DNA of 64,000 bases from Variovorax terrae. GTDB lineage: Bacteria; Pseudomonadota; Gammaproteobacteria; Burkholderiales; Burkholderiaceae_C. The stretch is taken from positions 195,685-259,684 of the forward strand of contig NZ_JALGBI010000002.1 of assembly GCF_022809125.1 (NCBI RefSeq), given 5' to 3'. Every line of letters starts with the position of its first letter. The stretch's first letter is position 1. The notes under the pieces were generated by a model. That model did not search any database. It was not told the DNA's origin and saw nothing but the letters and a program-made list of their open reading frames with translations. Below, one piece after another: positions 8,420 through 17,744 of this stretch. The translations under genes were made by a program, and so were the position numbers.

Positions 8420-10104
8420 GCCTGTTCGAGAAACACCGCGCCACCTTCGAGCGCGCGCAGCTGGCCTGCCGCGAGCGGCACTGCTGGAGCCCCTACCCCG
8501 AGCTGCCGGCCAAGTACCCCGATGCCGAGGCGGCCCAGGCCGCCGGCCGCGCCGCCTTCCGGGCGCACCTGGGGCAGCGTTTCGCGTTGGACCAGCCGGG
8601 CGCCGTGGGCGAGCTCGGCGAGGAAGTGTCGCCCTACACCCAGCAGCCGCTGGGCGTGCGCTACCCGCAGGCCGAGGTGGACACGCTGTTCGACGCCGCG
8701 CAGCAGGCCATGCCGCGCTGGGCCGCAGCCTCCATCGACACCCGCATCGGCGTGCTCATGGAAGTGCTCGACACGATCTACCGCGAGCACCTGTTCGAGA
8801 TCGCCCAGTCCGTGATGCACACGGCGGGCCAGAGCTACAACATGGCCTATGCCGGCTCGGGCGTGAACGCGCTGGACCGCGGCATCGAGGCCCTGGTCTA
8901 TGCGCACCAGGCCATGCAGGCCGTGGCGCCCTCGGCGCGCTGGGAGCGCCGCTTCGGCCCCGCGCAGATCGTGCTCGACAAGACCTACCGCCTGGTGCCG
9001 CGCGGCGTGGCCGTGTGCTTCTCGTGTGCGAGCTTTCCCACCTGGAACGCCTGGCCGTCGATGCTGGCGAGCCTGGCCACCGGCAACGCGGTGATCGTCA
9101 AGCCGCACCCGGCCACCGTGCTGCCGATGGCGATCTCGGTGCGCGTGTTCCGCCGGGTGCTGGCGGCTGCGGGCTTCGATGCGAACCTGGTCACGATGGC
9201 GCTGGACACGGTGGCCGAGCCCCTGGGCAAGCGGCTGGTCAAGCACCCCAAGACGGCCATCGTCGACTTCACCGGCAGCGTGCGCTTCGGCCAGTGGGTG
9301 GAGCAGAACGCGCACCCGGCGCTGAGCTTCACCGAGACCGCGGGCTGCAACACCGTGGTGCTGGAGTCCGCCGACGACCTGGACGCCGCGCTGCGCAGCC
9401 TGGCCACCACGCTGTGCATGTTCAGCGCCCAGATGTGCACCAGCCCGCAGAACATCTACGTGCCGGCCCAGGGCGTGCGCACGCCGCAGGGCCGGGTGCC
9501 GCTGGACGAGGTGGCGCGGCGCCTGGCCGACGCCGTGGCGGCGCTGACCAGCGACCCGAAGAAAGCCGCCATGATCCTGGCCACGCTGCAGTCGCCGCAG
9601 ACGCTGGCGCTGCTGGCCCAGATGCAGGAGGAGGGCGCGAAGCGCGGCCGCGTGCTGCTGCGGCCCGAGGCCTATGCGCACCCCGAGTTCGCGCAGGCGC
9701 GCACCAGCACCCCGCTGATGCTGCAGGTGGGCAAGGACGCGCGCGACCTGTACGGCGAGGAGCGCTTCGGCCCCGTCAGCTTCGTGATCGCCTGCGACGA
9801 CGCGGCGGATGCGCTGCGCCAGGCCACCGCCGACGTGAAGCAGTTCGGCGGCCTCACCGCCTTCCTGTATTCCACCGACGAGGCCTACATCGCGCAGGCC
9901 GAGGCCGCCTACGCACAGGCCGGCGCGCAGCTCACCATCAACCTCACGGGCCCGATGCCGCTGAACTTCGCCGCGGCCTACAGCGACTACCACGTCACCG
10001 GCCTGAACCCGGCGGGCAACGCCAGCCTGACCGACCTGTCTTTCGTGGCGAGCCGCTTCCGCATCACGCAGTCGCGCCGGCCCGCACCCCTCACCTCACC
10101 CTGA
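8416..10104 (+). CDS. PaaN-like aldehyde dehydrogenase
   Basis: 562 residues. It belongs to the aldehyde dehydrogenase superfamily, PaaN type, NAD(P)-dependent oxidation of an aldehyde. Seen: GNAVIVKPHPATV (cofactor-binding Lys region), DFTGSVRFGQWV, SFTETAGCN (general-base Glu region) and a candidate nucleophile Cys341 in FSAQMCTSPQNIYV. PaaN proteins are classically linked to phenylacetate clusters, but no paaABCDE or paaG genes are here, so the substrate is more likely the aldehyde made by the neighbouring oxygenase. That assignment is inference. Start fixed by the ATGA overlap with the lipocalin-like gene. Confidence 0.82.
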   Translation: MSLFEKHRATFERAQLACRERHCWSPYPELPAKYPDAEAAQAAGRAAFRAHLGQRFALDQPGAVGELGEEVSPYTQQPLGVRYPQAEVDTLFDAAQQAMPRWAAASIDTRIGVLMEVLDTIYREHLFEIAQSVMHTAGQSYNMAYAGSGVNALDRGIEALVYAHQAMQAVAPSARWERRFGPAQIVLDKTYRLVPRGVAVCFSCASFPTWNAWPSMLASLATGNAVIVKPHPATVLPMAISVRVFRRVLAAAGFDANLVTMALDTVAEPLGKRLVKHPKTAIVDFTGSVRFGQWVEQNAHPALSFTETAGCNTVVLESADDLDAALRSLATTLCMFSAQMCTSPQNIYVPAQGVRTPQGRVPLDEVARRLADAVAALTSDPKKAAMILATLQSPQTLALLAQMQEEGAKRGRVLLRPEAYAHPEFAQARTSTPLMLQVGKDARDLYGEERFGPVSFVIACDDAADALRQATADVKQFGGLTAFLYSTDEAYIAQAEAAYAQAGAQLTINLTGPMPLNFAAAYSDYHVTGLNPAGNASLTDLSFVASRFRITQSRRPAPLTSP

Positions 10105-10115
10105 AGGAGAACACC

Positions 10116-11561
10116 ATGGGCGTCAATGAAATCCCCGTTCTGCAAGGCGGCTTCGCGCCGATCGAGCAGGAACTCACGCTGGACCTCACCGACATCGAAG
10201 GCGAGGTGCCGAAGGACCTGACCGGCATGTACGTGCGCAACGGACCGAACCGCCGATTCGAGGCGGCCGGCCGCTACCACTGGTTCGACGGCGACGGCAT
10301 GCTGCACGCGGTGCGCTTCGAAGGCGGCCGGGTGCAGTACCAGAACCGCTGGGTCATGACCGACAGCTTGCGCGAGGAACTGGCCGCTGGCGCCGCGCTG
10401 TGGCAGGGCATCAAGGACCCGCCGCGCAAGGACCGGCCCGACATGCCGGTCAAGAACACCTCCAACACCGACGTCAAGTTCTATGCCGGCAACCTGGTTT
10501 CCATGTGGTACCTGGGCGGCTCGGTCTACCAGGTGCGCCCAGGCGACCTGTCCACCGTGGGCAAGCTGGAGTTCGACGAGCGCATGAAGGCGCTGCCGGT
10601 GTCGGCGCACTCCAAGGTGGACGAGCGCACCGGCGAGTTCCTGTTCTTCGCCTATGGCAAGGAGGCGCCCTACATGCACTACGGTGTGATGGACCGCCAC
10701 GGCAAGCTGCAGACCTTCATGCCGGTGCAACTGCCCGGCCCGCGCCTGCCGCACGACATGGCGATCACGCCCAATTACACCGTGGTGCACGACCTGCCGC
10801 TGTTCTACGACATGGACGCTTTCGCGGCGGGGCGCCACAAGCTCAAGTTCCATCACCAGCTGCCTTCGCGCTTCGGCGTCATCCCGCGCCACGGTACGCC
10901 CGATCAGATCCGCTGGTTCGAGGCCAAGCCAACCTACATGTACCACGTGTCCAATGCCTGGGAAGAGGACGACGGCCAGGGCGGCACCGAGATCGTGATG
11001 ACCGGCACGCCGTTCCGCCTGCCGCGCGACTGGCGCGGCAACATCGAGGTCGACCGCTTCCCCAAGATGCTGGCCAACCTGGAGCACGACTTCCTGTTCT
11101 ACGAATGGCGCTTCAACCTGCGCACCGGCCAGACCAAGGAGCGCGTGATCGACGACATCGTGAACCAGGAGTTCCCGGTCATCAACTCCTGGATGCAGGG
11201 CTACAAGACCCGCTACTCGTGGAACGTGCTCATGGGCCGCAGCAACCGTGCCGAGGACCCGCGCTTCTGCGGCTTCGTGCGCTACGACCTGGAGCGCGAC
11301 ACCTGCACCAGCTACCACGAGGGCGTGAACAAGTGGTTCAGCGAGGCACCGTTCGCGCCCAAGGACCACTGGAAGAAGGAAGACGACGGCTACCTCGTCG
11401 GCTTCATGTGGGACGATGAGAAGCAGGCTTCCTACGTGACGGTGTTCGACGCCGCCGACATCACCCAGGGGCCCGTCTGCCGCATCAAGCTGCCGCAGCG
11501 CGTGCCCAACGGCTTCCATGCCACCTGGGTCAGCGGCGAGCGCCTGGCCCGGGGATATTGA
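10116..11561 (+). CDS. Carotenoid oxygenase family (RPE65/CCD-type) dioxygenase
   Basis: 481 residues. It is a seven-bladed propeller, Fe(II)-dependent enzyme family that splits an alkene C=C with O2 to give carbonyl products; bacterial members include carotenoid, lignostilbene and isoeugenol cleavage enzymes. The four iron-binding histidines are all present at His165 (SAHSKVDERTG), His213 (LPHDMAITP), His277 (YHVSNAWEE) and His468 (NGFHATW). The N-terminus has the typical GMYVRNGPN and YHWFDGDGMLHAV. AAGGAG sits seven bases before ATG 10116. Lying between an aldehyde dehydrogenase and an acyl-CoA synthetase, it probably supplies an aldehyde to the former. The substrate is unknown. Confidence 0.9.
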   Translation: MGVNEIPVLQGGFAPIEQELTLDLTDIEGEVPKDLTGMYVRNGPNRRFEAAGRYHWFDGDGMLHAVRFEGGRVQYQNRWVMTDSLREELAAGAALWQGIKDPPRKDRPDMPVKNTSNTDVKFYAGNLVSMWYLGGSVYQVRPGDLSTVGKLEFDERMKALPVSAHSKVDERTGEFLFFAYGKEAPYMHYGVMDRHGKLQTFMPVQLPGPRLPHDMAITPNYTVVHDLPLFYDMDAFAAGRHKLKFHHQLPSRFGVIPRHGTPDQIRWFEAKPTYMYHVSNAWEEDDGQGGTEIVMTGTPFRLPRDWRGNIEVDRFPKMLANLEHDFLFYEWRFNLRTGQTKERVIDDIVNQEFPVINSWMQGYKTRYSWNVLMGRSNRAEDPRFCGFVRYDLERDTCTSYHEGVNKWFSEAPFAPKDHWKKEDDGYLVGFMWDDEKQASYVTVFDAADITQGPVCRIKLPQRVPNGFHATWVSGERLARGY

Positions 11562-11597
11562 TGGCGCACCCTCAGGCTGTGTGAAAAGGCGGAGCAA

Positions 11598-13349
11598 GTG
11601 ATTCTGGTTGCACCTGAAAAAATCGACGAATACACCGCGCGCGGCTGGTGGGGCACCACCACGCTGTGGGACCTGTTTGCCAGCCACGTGCGCGAGCGGC
11701 CCGAGGCCGAGGCCGTGGTCGACGCGCCCAACCGCGCCGACTTCGCGCACGGCGTGCCGCGCCGCCTGAGCTGGGCGATGCTGGCCGACGAGGTGGACCG
11801 GTTCTGCGGCCTGCTGCTGGACCAGGGCATGCGCCGCGATGCGGTGTTGGTGGTGCAGTTGCCGAACTGCGTGGAGCAGTTCGTGGTCTACCTCGCCTGC
11901 GCGCGGCTGGGCATCGTCGTCACGCCGGTGCCGATCCAGTACCGCGACCATGAGCTGGGCCACATCCTCGATGTCACGCAAGCCGCAGGCGCCGTCACCT
12001 TCTCGCGCATCGGCAAGCCCGAAGGCGGGCATGCAGCGGCGGCCATGTTCACGGGGCTGCAGGCTGCGCATCCCGGGCTGGCCCGCGTGTTCGCCTGGGG
12101 CGACGCGGTGGGGGATGGCGTGATCGACATTGCCCGCTGCACCGCCGAAGCCGTCACGCCCGCCGCACGCGAACGCCTGGCGCGCGCCGAGCGCGAGGTC
12201 GCCGTCACCGCCAACGACGTGTTCACCATCTGCTGGACCTCGGGCACCGAGGCCGCGCCCAAGGGCGTGCCGCGCAGCCACAACGAGTGGCTGATCGTCG
12301 CGCCCTCGATCATCGAGGCCGGCGAGATCCGCCCGCGCGCGCGGCTGCTGAACCCGTTCCCGCTGGTCAACATGGCGGGCTTTTCCACCGCCTTCGCGTC
12401 CTGGCTGCGCCTGGGCGGCACGGTGGTGCAGCACCAGCCGTTCACGCTGCCGGTGTTCCTGCAGCAGCTGCGCGAGGAGCGCATCGACTACACCGTGGCG
12501 CCGCCGGCCATCCTCAACATGCTGCTGCAGAACGAGGCGCTGCTGGAGGGCATCGACTTCGGGCGCCTGAGCCGCATCGGCTCGGGCTCGGCGCCGCTGT
12601 CGGACTGGATGGTGCGCGGCTTCGGCGAGAAGTACGGCGTGGAGATCGTCAACTACTTCGGCTCCAACGAGGGCGCGGCGCTGTCGGGCAACCACGTGGA
12701 CATTCCCGACCCGGCCCAGCGCGCGCAGTTCTTCCCGCGCGCTGGCGTGGCGGGCTACGACTGGAGCATCTCCACCACGCGCAAGATCCGCACGCGGCTG
12801 GTCGACGTGGAGACCGGCGAAGACATCCTGGAGGCCGGCCGCCCCGGTGAAATCCGCTTCACCGGCCCCACCATCTTCAGCGGCTACTACCGCTCGCCGG
12901 CCCTGAGCGCGCGCGCGTTCGACGAGCAGGGCTTCTACAAGACCGGCGACCTGTTCGAGATCGCGGGCGACCGCCTGCAGTACTACCGCTACGTGGGCCG
13001 CTCCAAGGACCTGGTGATCCGCGGCGGCGTGAACATCTCGTCCGAGGAGATCGAGAACCTGCTGCTGGCCTGCCCCGGCGTGCGCGAGGCGGCCGTGGTC
13101 GGCGTGCCCGACGAGATGCTGGGCGAGAAGGTCTGCGCCTGCGTGGTGGCGGCCGACGGGCAGGCGCCGAGCCTGGACGCCATCAACGGCTTCCTGCGCG
13201 AGCACAAGCGCGTGGCGGTCTACAAGCTGCCCGAATACCTGCTGCCGCTGCAGGCCCTGCCGCGCAACCCGGTGGGCAAGATCCTCAAGCGCGAACTGCG
13301 CGAGCAGGCCAAGGCTCTGGCCGCCACACCCCGGAGAGAAACCGCATGA
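11598..13349 (+). CDS. AMP-forming acyl-CoA synthetase
   Basis: 583 residues. Class I adenylate-forming enzyme: carboxylate + ATP + CoA to acyl-CoA. Seen: the P-loop-like ICWTSGTEAAPKGVPRSHNE (about residues 211-230), YFGSNEGAALSGN (A5-type motif), GFYKTGDLFEI, RSKDLVIRGGVNISSEEIE, and the C-terminal catalytic Lys region NPVGKILKRELRE. GTG at 11598 is preceded closely by GGAG. Sequence resembles cinnamate/benzoate/medium-chain ligases but the acid cannot be named. The stop overlaps the next gene by ATGA. Confidence 0.92.
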   Translation: MILVAPEKIDEYTARGWWGTTTLWDLFASHVRERPEAEAVVDAPNRADFAHGVPRRLSWAMLADEVDRFCGLLLDQGMRRDAVLVVQLPNCVEQFVVYLACARLGIVVTPVPIQYRDHELGHILDVTQAAGAVTFSRIGKPEGGHAAAAMFTGLQAAHPGLARVFAWGDAVGDGVIDIARCTAEAVTPAARERLARAEREVAVTANDVFTICWTSGTEAAPKGVPRSHNEWLIVAPSIIEAGEIRPRARLLNPFPLVNMAGFSTAFASWLRLGGTVVQHQPFTLPVFLQQLREERIDYTVAPPAILNMLLQNEALLEGIDFGRLSRIGSGSAPLSDWMVRGFGEKYGVEIVNYFGSNEGAALSGNHVDIPDPAQRAQFFPRAGVAGYDWSISTTRKIRTRLVDVETGEDILEAGRPGEIRFTGPTIFSGYYRSPALSARAFDEQGFYKTGDLFEIAGDRLQYYRYVGRSKDLVIRGGVNISSEEIENLLLACPGVREAAVVGVPDEMLGEKVCACVVAADGQAPSLDAINGFLREHKRVAVYKLPEYLLPLQALPRNPVGKILKRELREQAKALAATPRRETA

Positions 13350-14047
13350 AACCCGTCCTGCTGCTGATTCCCGGCATGCTCAACACCGCCGAGGTCTGGG
13401 CCGGCGTGGCCGAACACCTGGGCGATGCCGCCGAGTTGCGCATCGCCACGGTGCAGACCCAGGACAGCATCGCCCAGATGGCGCGCGACGCCTGGGCCCT
13501 GCTGGCCGATGTGCCGGCCGGGGTGCCGCTGGTGCTCTGCGGCTTCTCCATGGGCGGCTACGTTGCTCTTGAAATGATGGCGTCGCCCGACCGCCCCGTG
13601 AGCGCCCTGGCCTTGTTGGACACTTCAGCCCGGCCCGAATCGGCCGAAGGCGCGGCGATGCGCGAGAAAACCATCGCCGCCATCGGCCGCGATTTTTCCA
13701 AGGTGGTGGACGGCGTGGCGCAGTTCGCCACGCATGCCGCGAGCCGCGAGGATGCGGCGCTGATGGCGCGCCTGCGCGAGGTCATGCTCGGCATCGGCAG
13801 CGAGGCCGCCATCCGGCAGAACCGCGCCATCCTGGGCCGGGCCGACCACCGCGCGCGGCTGGCGCAGCTGAATGTGCCGACCCTCGTGATGTGCGGGCGC
13901 GACGACAAGGTCACGCCGCCCGCACTCTCGCAAGAGCTGGCCGCGCTGATTCCCGGCGCGCGGCTGGAATGGATTGAGAACGCGGGCCACATGGCCCCGA
14001 TGGAGCAGCCGGCCCGCGTCGCCGCGCTGCTCGCCACCCTGCTGTAG
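13346..14047 (+). CDS. Alpha/beta-hydrolase
   Basis: 233 residues, cytosolic. The nucleophile elbow is CGFSMGGY (Ser near residue 69), the acid is in VMCGRDDKVTP and the catalytic His in ENAGHMAPMEQPARV, so the triad is complete. Such enzymes in degradation clusters hydrolyse esters, ring-cleavage products or acyl-CoA thioesters. Translationally coupled to the acyl-CoA synthetase gene by a four-base overlap. Confidence 0.9.
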   Translation: MKPVLLLIPGMLNTAEVWAGVAEHLGDAAELRIATVQTQDSIAQMARDAWALLADVPAGVPLVLCGFSMGGYVALEMMASPDRPVSALALLDTSARPESAEGAAMREKTIAAIGRDFSKVVDGVAQFATHAASREDAALMARLREVMLGIGSEAAIRQNRAILGRADHRARLAQLNVPTLVMCGRDDKVTPPALSQELAALIPGARLEWIENAGHMAPMEQPARVAALLATLL

Positions 14048-14075
14048 CCCCCATCCCCGTCAGGAGACAAACACC

Positions 14076-15053
14076 ATGAAACGACGCCACGCCCTGCAGC
14101 TGCTGGGCACCCTGCCGCTGGCCGCGGCCCTGCCCGCAGCCCGGGCCCAGGCTTTCCCCGACAAGCCGGTGCGCATCGTCGTGCCGTTCGCGGCCGGCAA
14201 CACATTGGACACGGCGCTGCGCCTGGTGGCCGAAGCGTTCAAGCAGAACACCGGCCAGCCCATGCTGATCGACAACAAGCCCGGCGGCTCGGGCATCATC
14301 GCAGCGCAGACCGTGCTGTCGGCGCCGCCTGATGGCTACACCCTGCTGCTGGCCAATACCAGCATGTTCACCATCAACCCGCACACCTTCGCCAAGCTGC
14401 CCTACGACCCGGAGAAGAGCTTCCGCCCGGTCACCAACTTCCTGGGTTCGGCCATGGTCATGGCGGTGAATGCCAGCGTGCCGGCCAACAACCTCAAGGA
14501 ATTCATCGCCTGGGCCAAGGCCCGGCCGGGCAAGGTGTCGTTCGCCTCGTTCACCGCGGGCAACTCCTCGCATTTCTCGGGCGTGATCCTGAACCAGCGC
14601 GCCGGCATCGACATGGTCCACGTGCCCTTCAACGGCACGCCGCCCGCGGTGCAGAACCTGGTGGGCGGGCAGGTGGACGCGGCCTTCCTGCCGCTGCTGG
14701 CCGTCAAGCCGCACATGGACAGCGGCAAGGTCAAGGTGATCGCCGTCACCAGCCCGCAGCGCTCGCCGCTGATGCCGGGTGTGGGCACCTTCCGCGAGCA
14801 GGGCTTTCCCGACCTGGAAATCTACATCTGGGCCGCGATCGTGGCGCCGGCCGCCACGCCCGAGGCGGTGGTCGGCAAGCTCAACGCCGAGCTGGTGCGC
14901 ATCCTGAAGTCCGCCGAGATCAAGGACAAGTGGCGCACCATGGATTTTGAAACCCTGCCGTCCACGCCCGAGGAGTTCACCCGGTTCGCACAGGCGGATT
15001 CGCGGCGCTGGGCCGAGGCGGTGAAGATTTCCGGCTTCAAGGCCAGCGAATAG
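14076..15053 (+). CDS. Bug-family (TctC-like) solute-binding protein
   Basis: 325 residues. Signal peptide MKRRHALQLLGTLPLAAALP ending near ARAQA, then the canonical Bug opening FPDKPVRIVVPFAAGNTLDT, GGSGIIAAQTV, PPDGYTLLLANTS and the loop LPYDPEKSFRPVTN. Bug proteins are periplasmic binders of carboxylates and other small metabolites, usually for tripartite tricarboxylate transporters. No TctA or TctB gene is nearby. AGGAGA precedes ATG 14076. Its position implies capture of the cluster's substrate or an intermediate. Confidence 0.93.
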   Translation: MKRRHALQLLGTLPLAAALPAARAQAFPDKPVRIVVPFAAGNTLDTALRLVAEAFKQNTGQPMLIDNKPGGSGIIAAQTVLSAPPDGYTLLLANTSMFTINPHTFAKLPYDPEKSFRPVTNFLGSAMVMAVNASVPANNLKEFIAWAKARPGKVSFASFTAGNSSHFSGVILNQRAGIDMVHVPFNGTPPAVQNLVGGQVDAAFLPLLAVKPHMDSGKVKVIAVTSPQRSPLMPGVGTFREQGFPDLEIYIWAAIVAPAATPEAVVGKLNAELVRILKSAEIKDKWRTMDFETLPSTPEEFTRFAQADSRRWAEAVKISGFKASE

Positions 15054-15066
15054 AGGGAGTCCTGCC

Positions 15067-15729
15067 ATGTTCTATTCGCCGGGCAGCGAAACCTCGGGCC
15101 TGCCCCACAACCCGTTCAAGTCCTGCTGCGTGCCGCGCCCGATCGGCTGGATCTCCACCGTCAGCGCGGCCGGCGTGCACAACCTTGCTCCCTACAGCCA
15201 GTTCCAGAACCTGACCTGGGACCCGCCCACCGTGATGGTGGCGGCCAATGCGCGGGCGGACGGCTCCCCCAAGGACACCGCCGCGAACATCCTGGCGACC
15301 GGCGAGTTCGTCTGGAACATGGCCACCTACGACCTGCGCGAGTGGGTGGTCGGCAGCTCGCGCGACTGGGCGTCGGGCGTGGACGAGTTCAGCGAGCTGT
15401 CCATTCCCTGGGTGCCGTCCGTGCATGTCGCGCCGCGCCGCGTGGCCGGCTCGCCGGTGCAGTTCGAGTGCCGGCTGACGCAGCAGCTGCGCATTCCCGG
15501 CAACACGGCCGAGGCCTCGGCCTGGCTGCTGGTCGGCCAGGTGGTGGGCATCCACATCGACGACGCGGCGCTCACGCCCGCGGGGCAGATCGATATCACC
15601 CGCCTCAAGCCGCTGGCGCGCATGGGCTACCGCGACTACACCTGCATCGAGCGGGTGTTCGAACTCAGCGAATTCACCGGCCGCCAGGCCGCGGGCATTG
15701 CCCATCTTCAGGAGGTTCTCCATGCATGA
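15067..15729 (+). CDS. Flavin reductase-like FMN-binding protein
   Basis: 220 residues, FMN-binding split-barrel of the flavin reductase (DIM6/NTAB) family. Seen: CCVPRPIGWISTVSAAGVHNLAPYS near the N-terminus, split here as RPIGWISTVSA and HNLAPYSQFQ, then KDTAANILATGEFVWNMA and the late FVWNM/GQVVGIHID region typical of this fold. It may supply reduced flavin to an oxygenase, or act itself as an oxidoreductase. It starts 13 bases after the Bug gene and overlaps the second Bug gene by eight bases. Confidence 0.88.
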   Translation: MFYSPGSETSGLPHNPFKSCCVPRPIGWISTVSAAGVHNLAPYSQFQNLTWDPPTVMVAANARADGSPKDTAANILATGEFVWNMATYDLREWVVGSSRDWASGVDEFSELSIPWVPSVHVAPRRVAGSPVQFECRLTQQLRIPGNTAEASAWLLVGQVVGIHIDDAALTPAGQIDITRLKPLARMGYRDYTCIERVFELSEFTGRQAAGIAHLQEVLHA

Positions 15730-16723
15730 CGCCCTCACCGTGCGGACGACCCGGCGCCAGGTGCTGATGCTGGCGGCTGCGGCAAGCCTGGGCACGGCTG
15801 CCCGGGCCCAGGCGGCCTACCCCGACAAGCCGGTGCGCATCGTGGTGCCCACTGCCGCCGGCTCCGGCTCGGACCTGATCGCGCGGGCGCTGGCCCAGCA
15901 GCTGGCGCTGGCCTGGAAGCAGCCGGTCACGGTGGACAACCGGGCCGGCGCCTCCGGCATCATCGGCGTCGAGGCGGCGGTGCGTTCGCCGGCCGACGGC
16001 TACACCCTGCTGATGTCGTCCTCCTCGCCGGTGATCATCAACCCGATGATCTTCCGCAAGCTGCCCTACGACCCGCGCACGGCGCTGACGCCGGTGTCGC
16101 ACGTGGCGATCGGGCCGGCAGCGCTGCTGGTGAATGAAACCACGCGAGCCAGGAGCCTGGCCGAATTCGCGGCGCTGGCCAAGGCCCGGCCGCGGCAGCT
16201 CAGCTATGGCTCGTTTGGCACGGGCTCGGGCGGCCACCTCGGGGTGGAGGCCTTCTGCCAGGCCGCCGGCATCGAGATGATCCACGTGCCCTACAAGGGC
16301 ACGGCGCCCGCGGTGACCGACCTGCTGGGCGGCCAGATCACCAGCGTGCTCACCGATCTGGCCACCGCGCAGACCCATATCCGCAGCGGCAAGCTGCGGG
16401 CGCTGGCCATCAACGGCCCGGCCCGTTCGCCGCTGCTGCCGGAAGTGCCCACCTTCACCGAGCAGGGTTTTGCCAGCGTGGAGGGCACCTATGCCCGCTT
16501 CGCGCTGTTCGCGCCCGCGGGCACGCCGCCCGCGGTGGTGGAGCGCGTCTCTGCCGACAGCACGGCCGCCCTGCGCCGGCCGGAGCTGCGCGAGCGCTTC
16601 ACCGCACTGGGCTATGGCCTGGAGGGCAGCACCCCGGCCGAGCTGGCCGTCCTGCTGAGGCAGGACACCGACCGCTGGAGCCGCGTGATCGCGGCGCTGG
16701 GCGGCATTTCACTTGACCAATGA
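15722..16723 (+). CDS. Bug-family (TctC-like) solute-binding protein
   Basis: 333 residues. Signal peptide RRQVLMLAAAASLGTAARAQA, then AYPDKPVRIVVPTAAGSG, GASGIIGVEAAV, PADGYTLLMSSSS and LPYDPRTALTPVS, all diagnostic of Bug proteins. The ATG at 15722 overlaps the end of the flavin reductase gene by eight bases and AGGAGG lies close upstream. It is the second Bug protein of the same transcription unit. It is clearly diverged from the one at 14076, so the two probably bind different ligands rather than being a recent duplication. Confidence 0.93.
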   Translation: MHDALTVRTTRRQVLMLAAAASLGTAARAQAAYPDKPVRIVVPTAAGSGSDLIARALAQQLALAWKQPVTVDNRAGASGIIGVEAAVRSPADGYTLLMSSSSPVIINPMIFRKLPYDPRTALTPVSHVAIGPAALLVNETTRARSLAEFAALAKARPRQLSYGSFGTGSGGHLGVEAFCQAAGIEMIHVPYKGTAPAVTDLLGGQITSVLTDLATAQTHIRSGKLRALAINGPARSPLLPEVPTFTEQGFASVEGTYARFALFAPAGTPPAVVERVSADSTAALRRPELRERFTALGYGLEGSTPAELAVLLRQDTDRWSRVIAALGGISLDQ

Positions 16724-16733
16724 GGTTCATCCC

Positions 16734-17744
16734 GTGCCTTCCACTCGCACTTCTCCCTTCTCCCTGCGCCTGCCGGTGTTCGCCGCCCCGATGTTTTTGA
16801 TCTCCGGCCCCGAACTGGTGCTGGCCGCCTGCAAGGCCGGCATCATCGGTGCCTTTCCCACGCCCAACGCACGCCCGATCGAGACGCTGGATGCCTGGAT
16901 GCGGCAGATCACCGAGGGCCTGGCCCGCGCGCGCGACGAGCAGCCTGCGGCCACCATCGGCCCCTGGTGCGCCAACCTCGTCACGCACTCGTCCAACACG
17001 CGGCTGCCCGAGGACCTGGCGCTGATCGCCAAGTACAAGCCGCCGATCGTGGTCACCGCCCTGGGCAGTCCCAAGCCGGCCATCGAGGTGGTGCACGGCT
17101 ATGGGGGCCTGGTGTTCGCCGACGTCATCAACCTCACGCTGGCGCGCAAGGCGGTGGCGGCCGGCGCCGATGGCCTGGCCTGCGTCTCGGCCGGCGCGGG
17201 CGGGCACACCGGTTCGCTCTCGCCGTTCGCCTTCGTGAGCGCGGTGCGCGAGTTCTTCGACGGCCACGTCATCGTGGGCGGCGGCATCAGCGACGGCTGG
17301 GGCGTGGCCGGCGCCATCGCGGCCGGGGCCGACTACGTCTACATGGGCACGCGCTTCATCCCGGTGGCCGAGAGCCTGGCCCAGGCCGAGTACAAGCAGA
17401 TGCTGGTGGACAGCTCGGTGGATGACCTGGTGGTCAGCGCCGGCATCACCGGCACGCCCGCGAGCTGGCTCAAGCCCTCGCTGCGCGCCAACGGCCTGGA
17501 CCCGGACAACATGCCCGCCGCTCCCGCGCGCAACTACGACAGCAGCCAGTCCATCGGCGCGAAGAAATGGAAGGACGTCTGGGCCGCGGGTCAGGGCGTG
17601 GGCGCCATCAAATCGGTGGAGCCCGTGGCCGCCGTGGTGGAGCGGCTCGCGCAGGAGTACGCCCAGGCCACGGCGCGCCTGGCCGGCTTGCCCTACCAGG
17701 CCGCTTCCGCCCCACGAACCGACGCCCTGAGGAGAGTCGCATGA
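16734..17744 (+). CDS. Nitronate monooxygenase-type flavoenzyme
   Basis: 336 residues with GTG start at 16734 (an upstream in-frame TTG is possible; TGAGG lies 11 bases before the GTG). It is an FMN-dependent TIM-barrel protein of the NMO/2-nitropropane dioxygenase family. Seen: LPVFAAPMFLISGPELVLAA, VSAGAGGHTGSLSPFAFV with the family His, VIVGGGISDGWGVAGAIAAGA and YVYMGTRFIPVAES. Family members oxidise nitronates or reduce enone-type substrates; many annotated members have unproven substrates. The stop overlaps the thiolase start (ATGA). Confidence 0.88.
   Translation: MPSTRTSPFSLRLPVFAAPMFLISGPELVLAACKAGIIGAFPTPNARPIETLDAWMRQITEGLARARDEQPAATIGPWCANLVTHSSNTRLPEDLALIAKYKPPIVVTALGSPKPAIEVVHGYGGLVFADVINLTLARKAVAAGADGLACVSAGAGGHTGSLSPFAFVSAVREFFDGHVIVGGGISDGWGVAGAIAAGADYVYMGTRFIPVAESLAQAEYKQMLVDSSVDDLVVSAGITGTPASWLKPSLRANGLDPDNMPAAPARNYDSSQSIGAKKWKDVWAAGQGVGAIKSVEPVAAVVERLAQEYAQATARLAGLPYQAASAPRTDALRRVA

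Noticed and set aside
8416..10104. Naming this gene paaN and calling the region a phenylacetate cluster
   Set aside because: Only the PaaN-like protein fits. The epoxidase, ligase and ring-opening genes of the phenylacetate pathway are absent.
9987..13205. A 1072-codon minus-strand open frame
   Set aside because: It is antisense to the oxygenase and acyl-CoA synthetase genes, which carry complete catalytic motifs. The antisense product is low-complexity.
13561..13581. Repeat-like GTTGCTCTTGAAATGATGG inside the hydrolase gene
   Set aside because: No left box at the required spacing, and the residues fit the conserved helix after the GFSMGG elbow.
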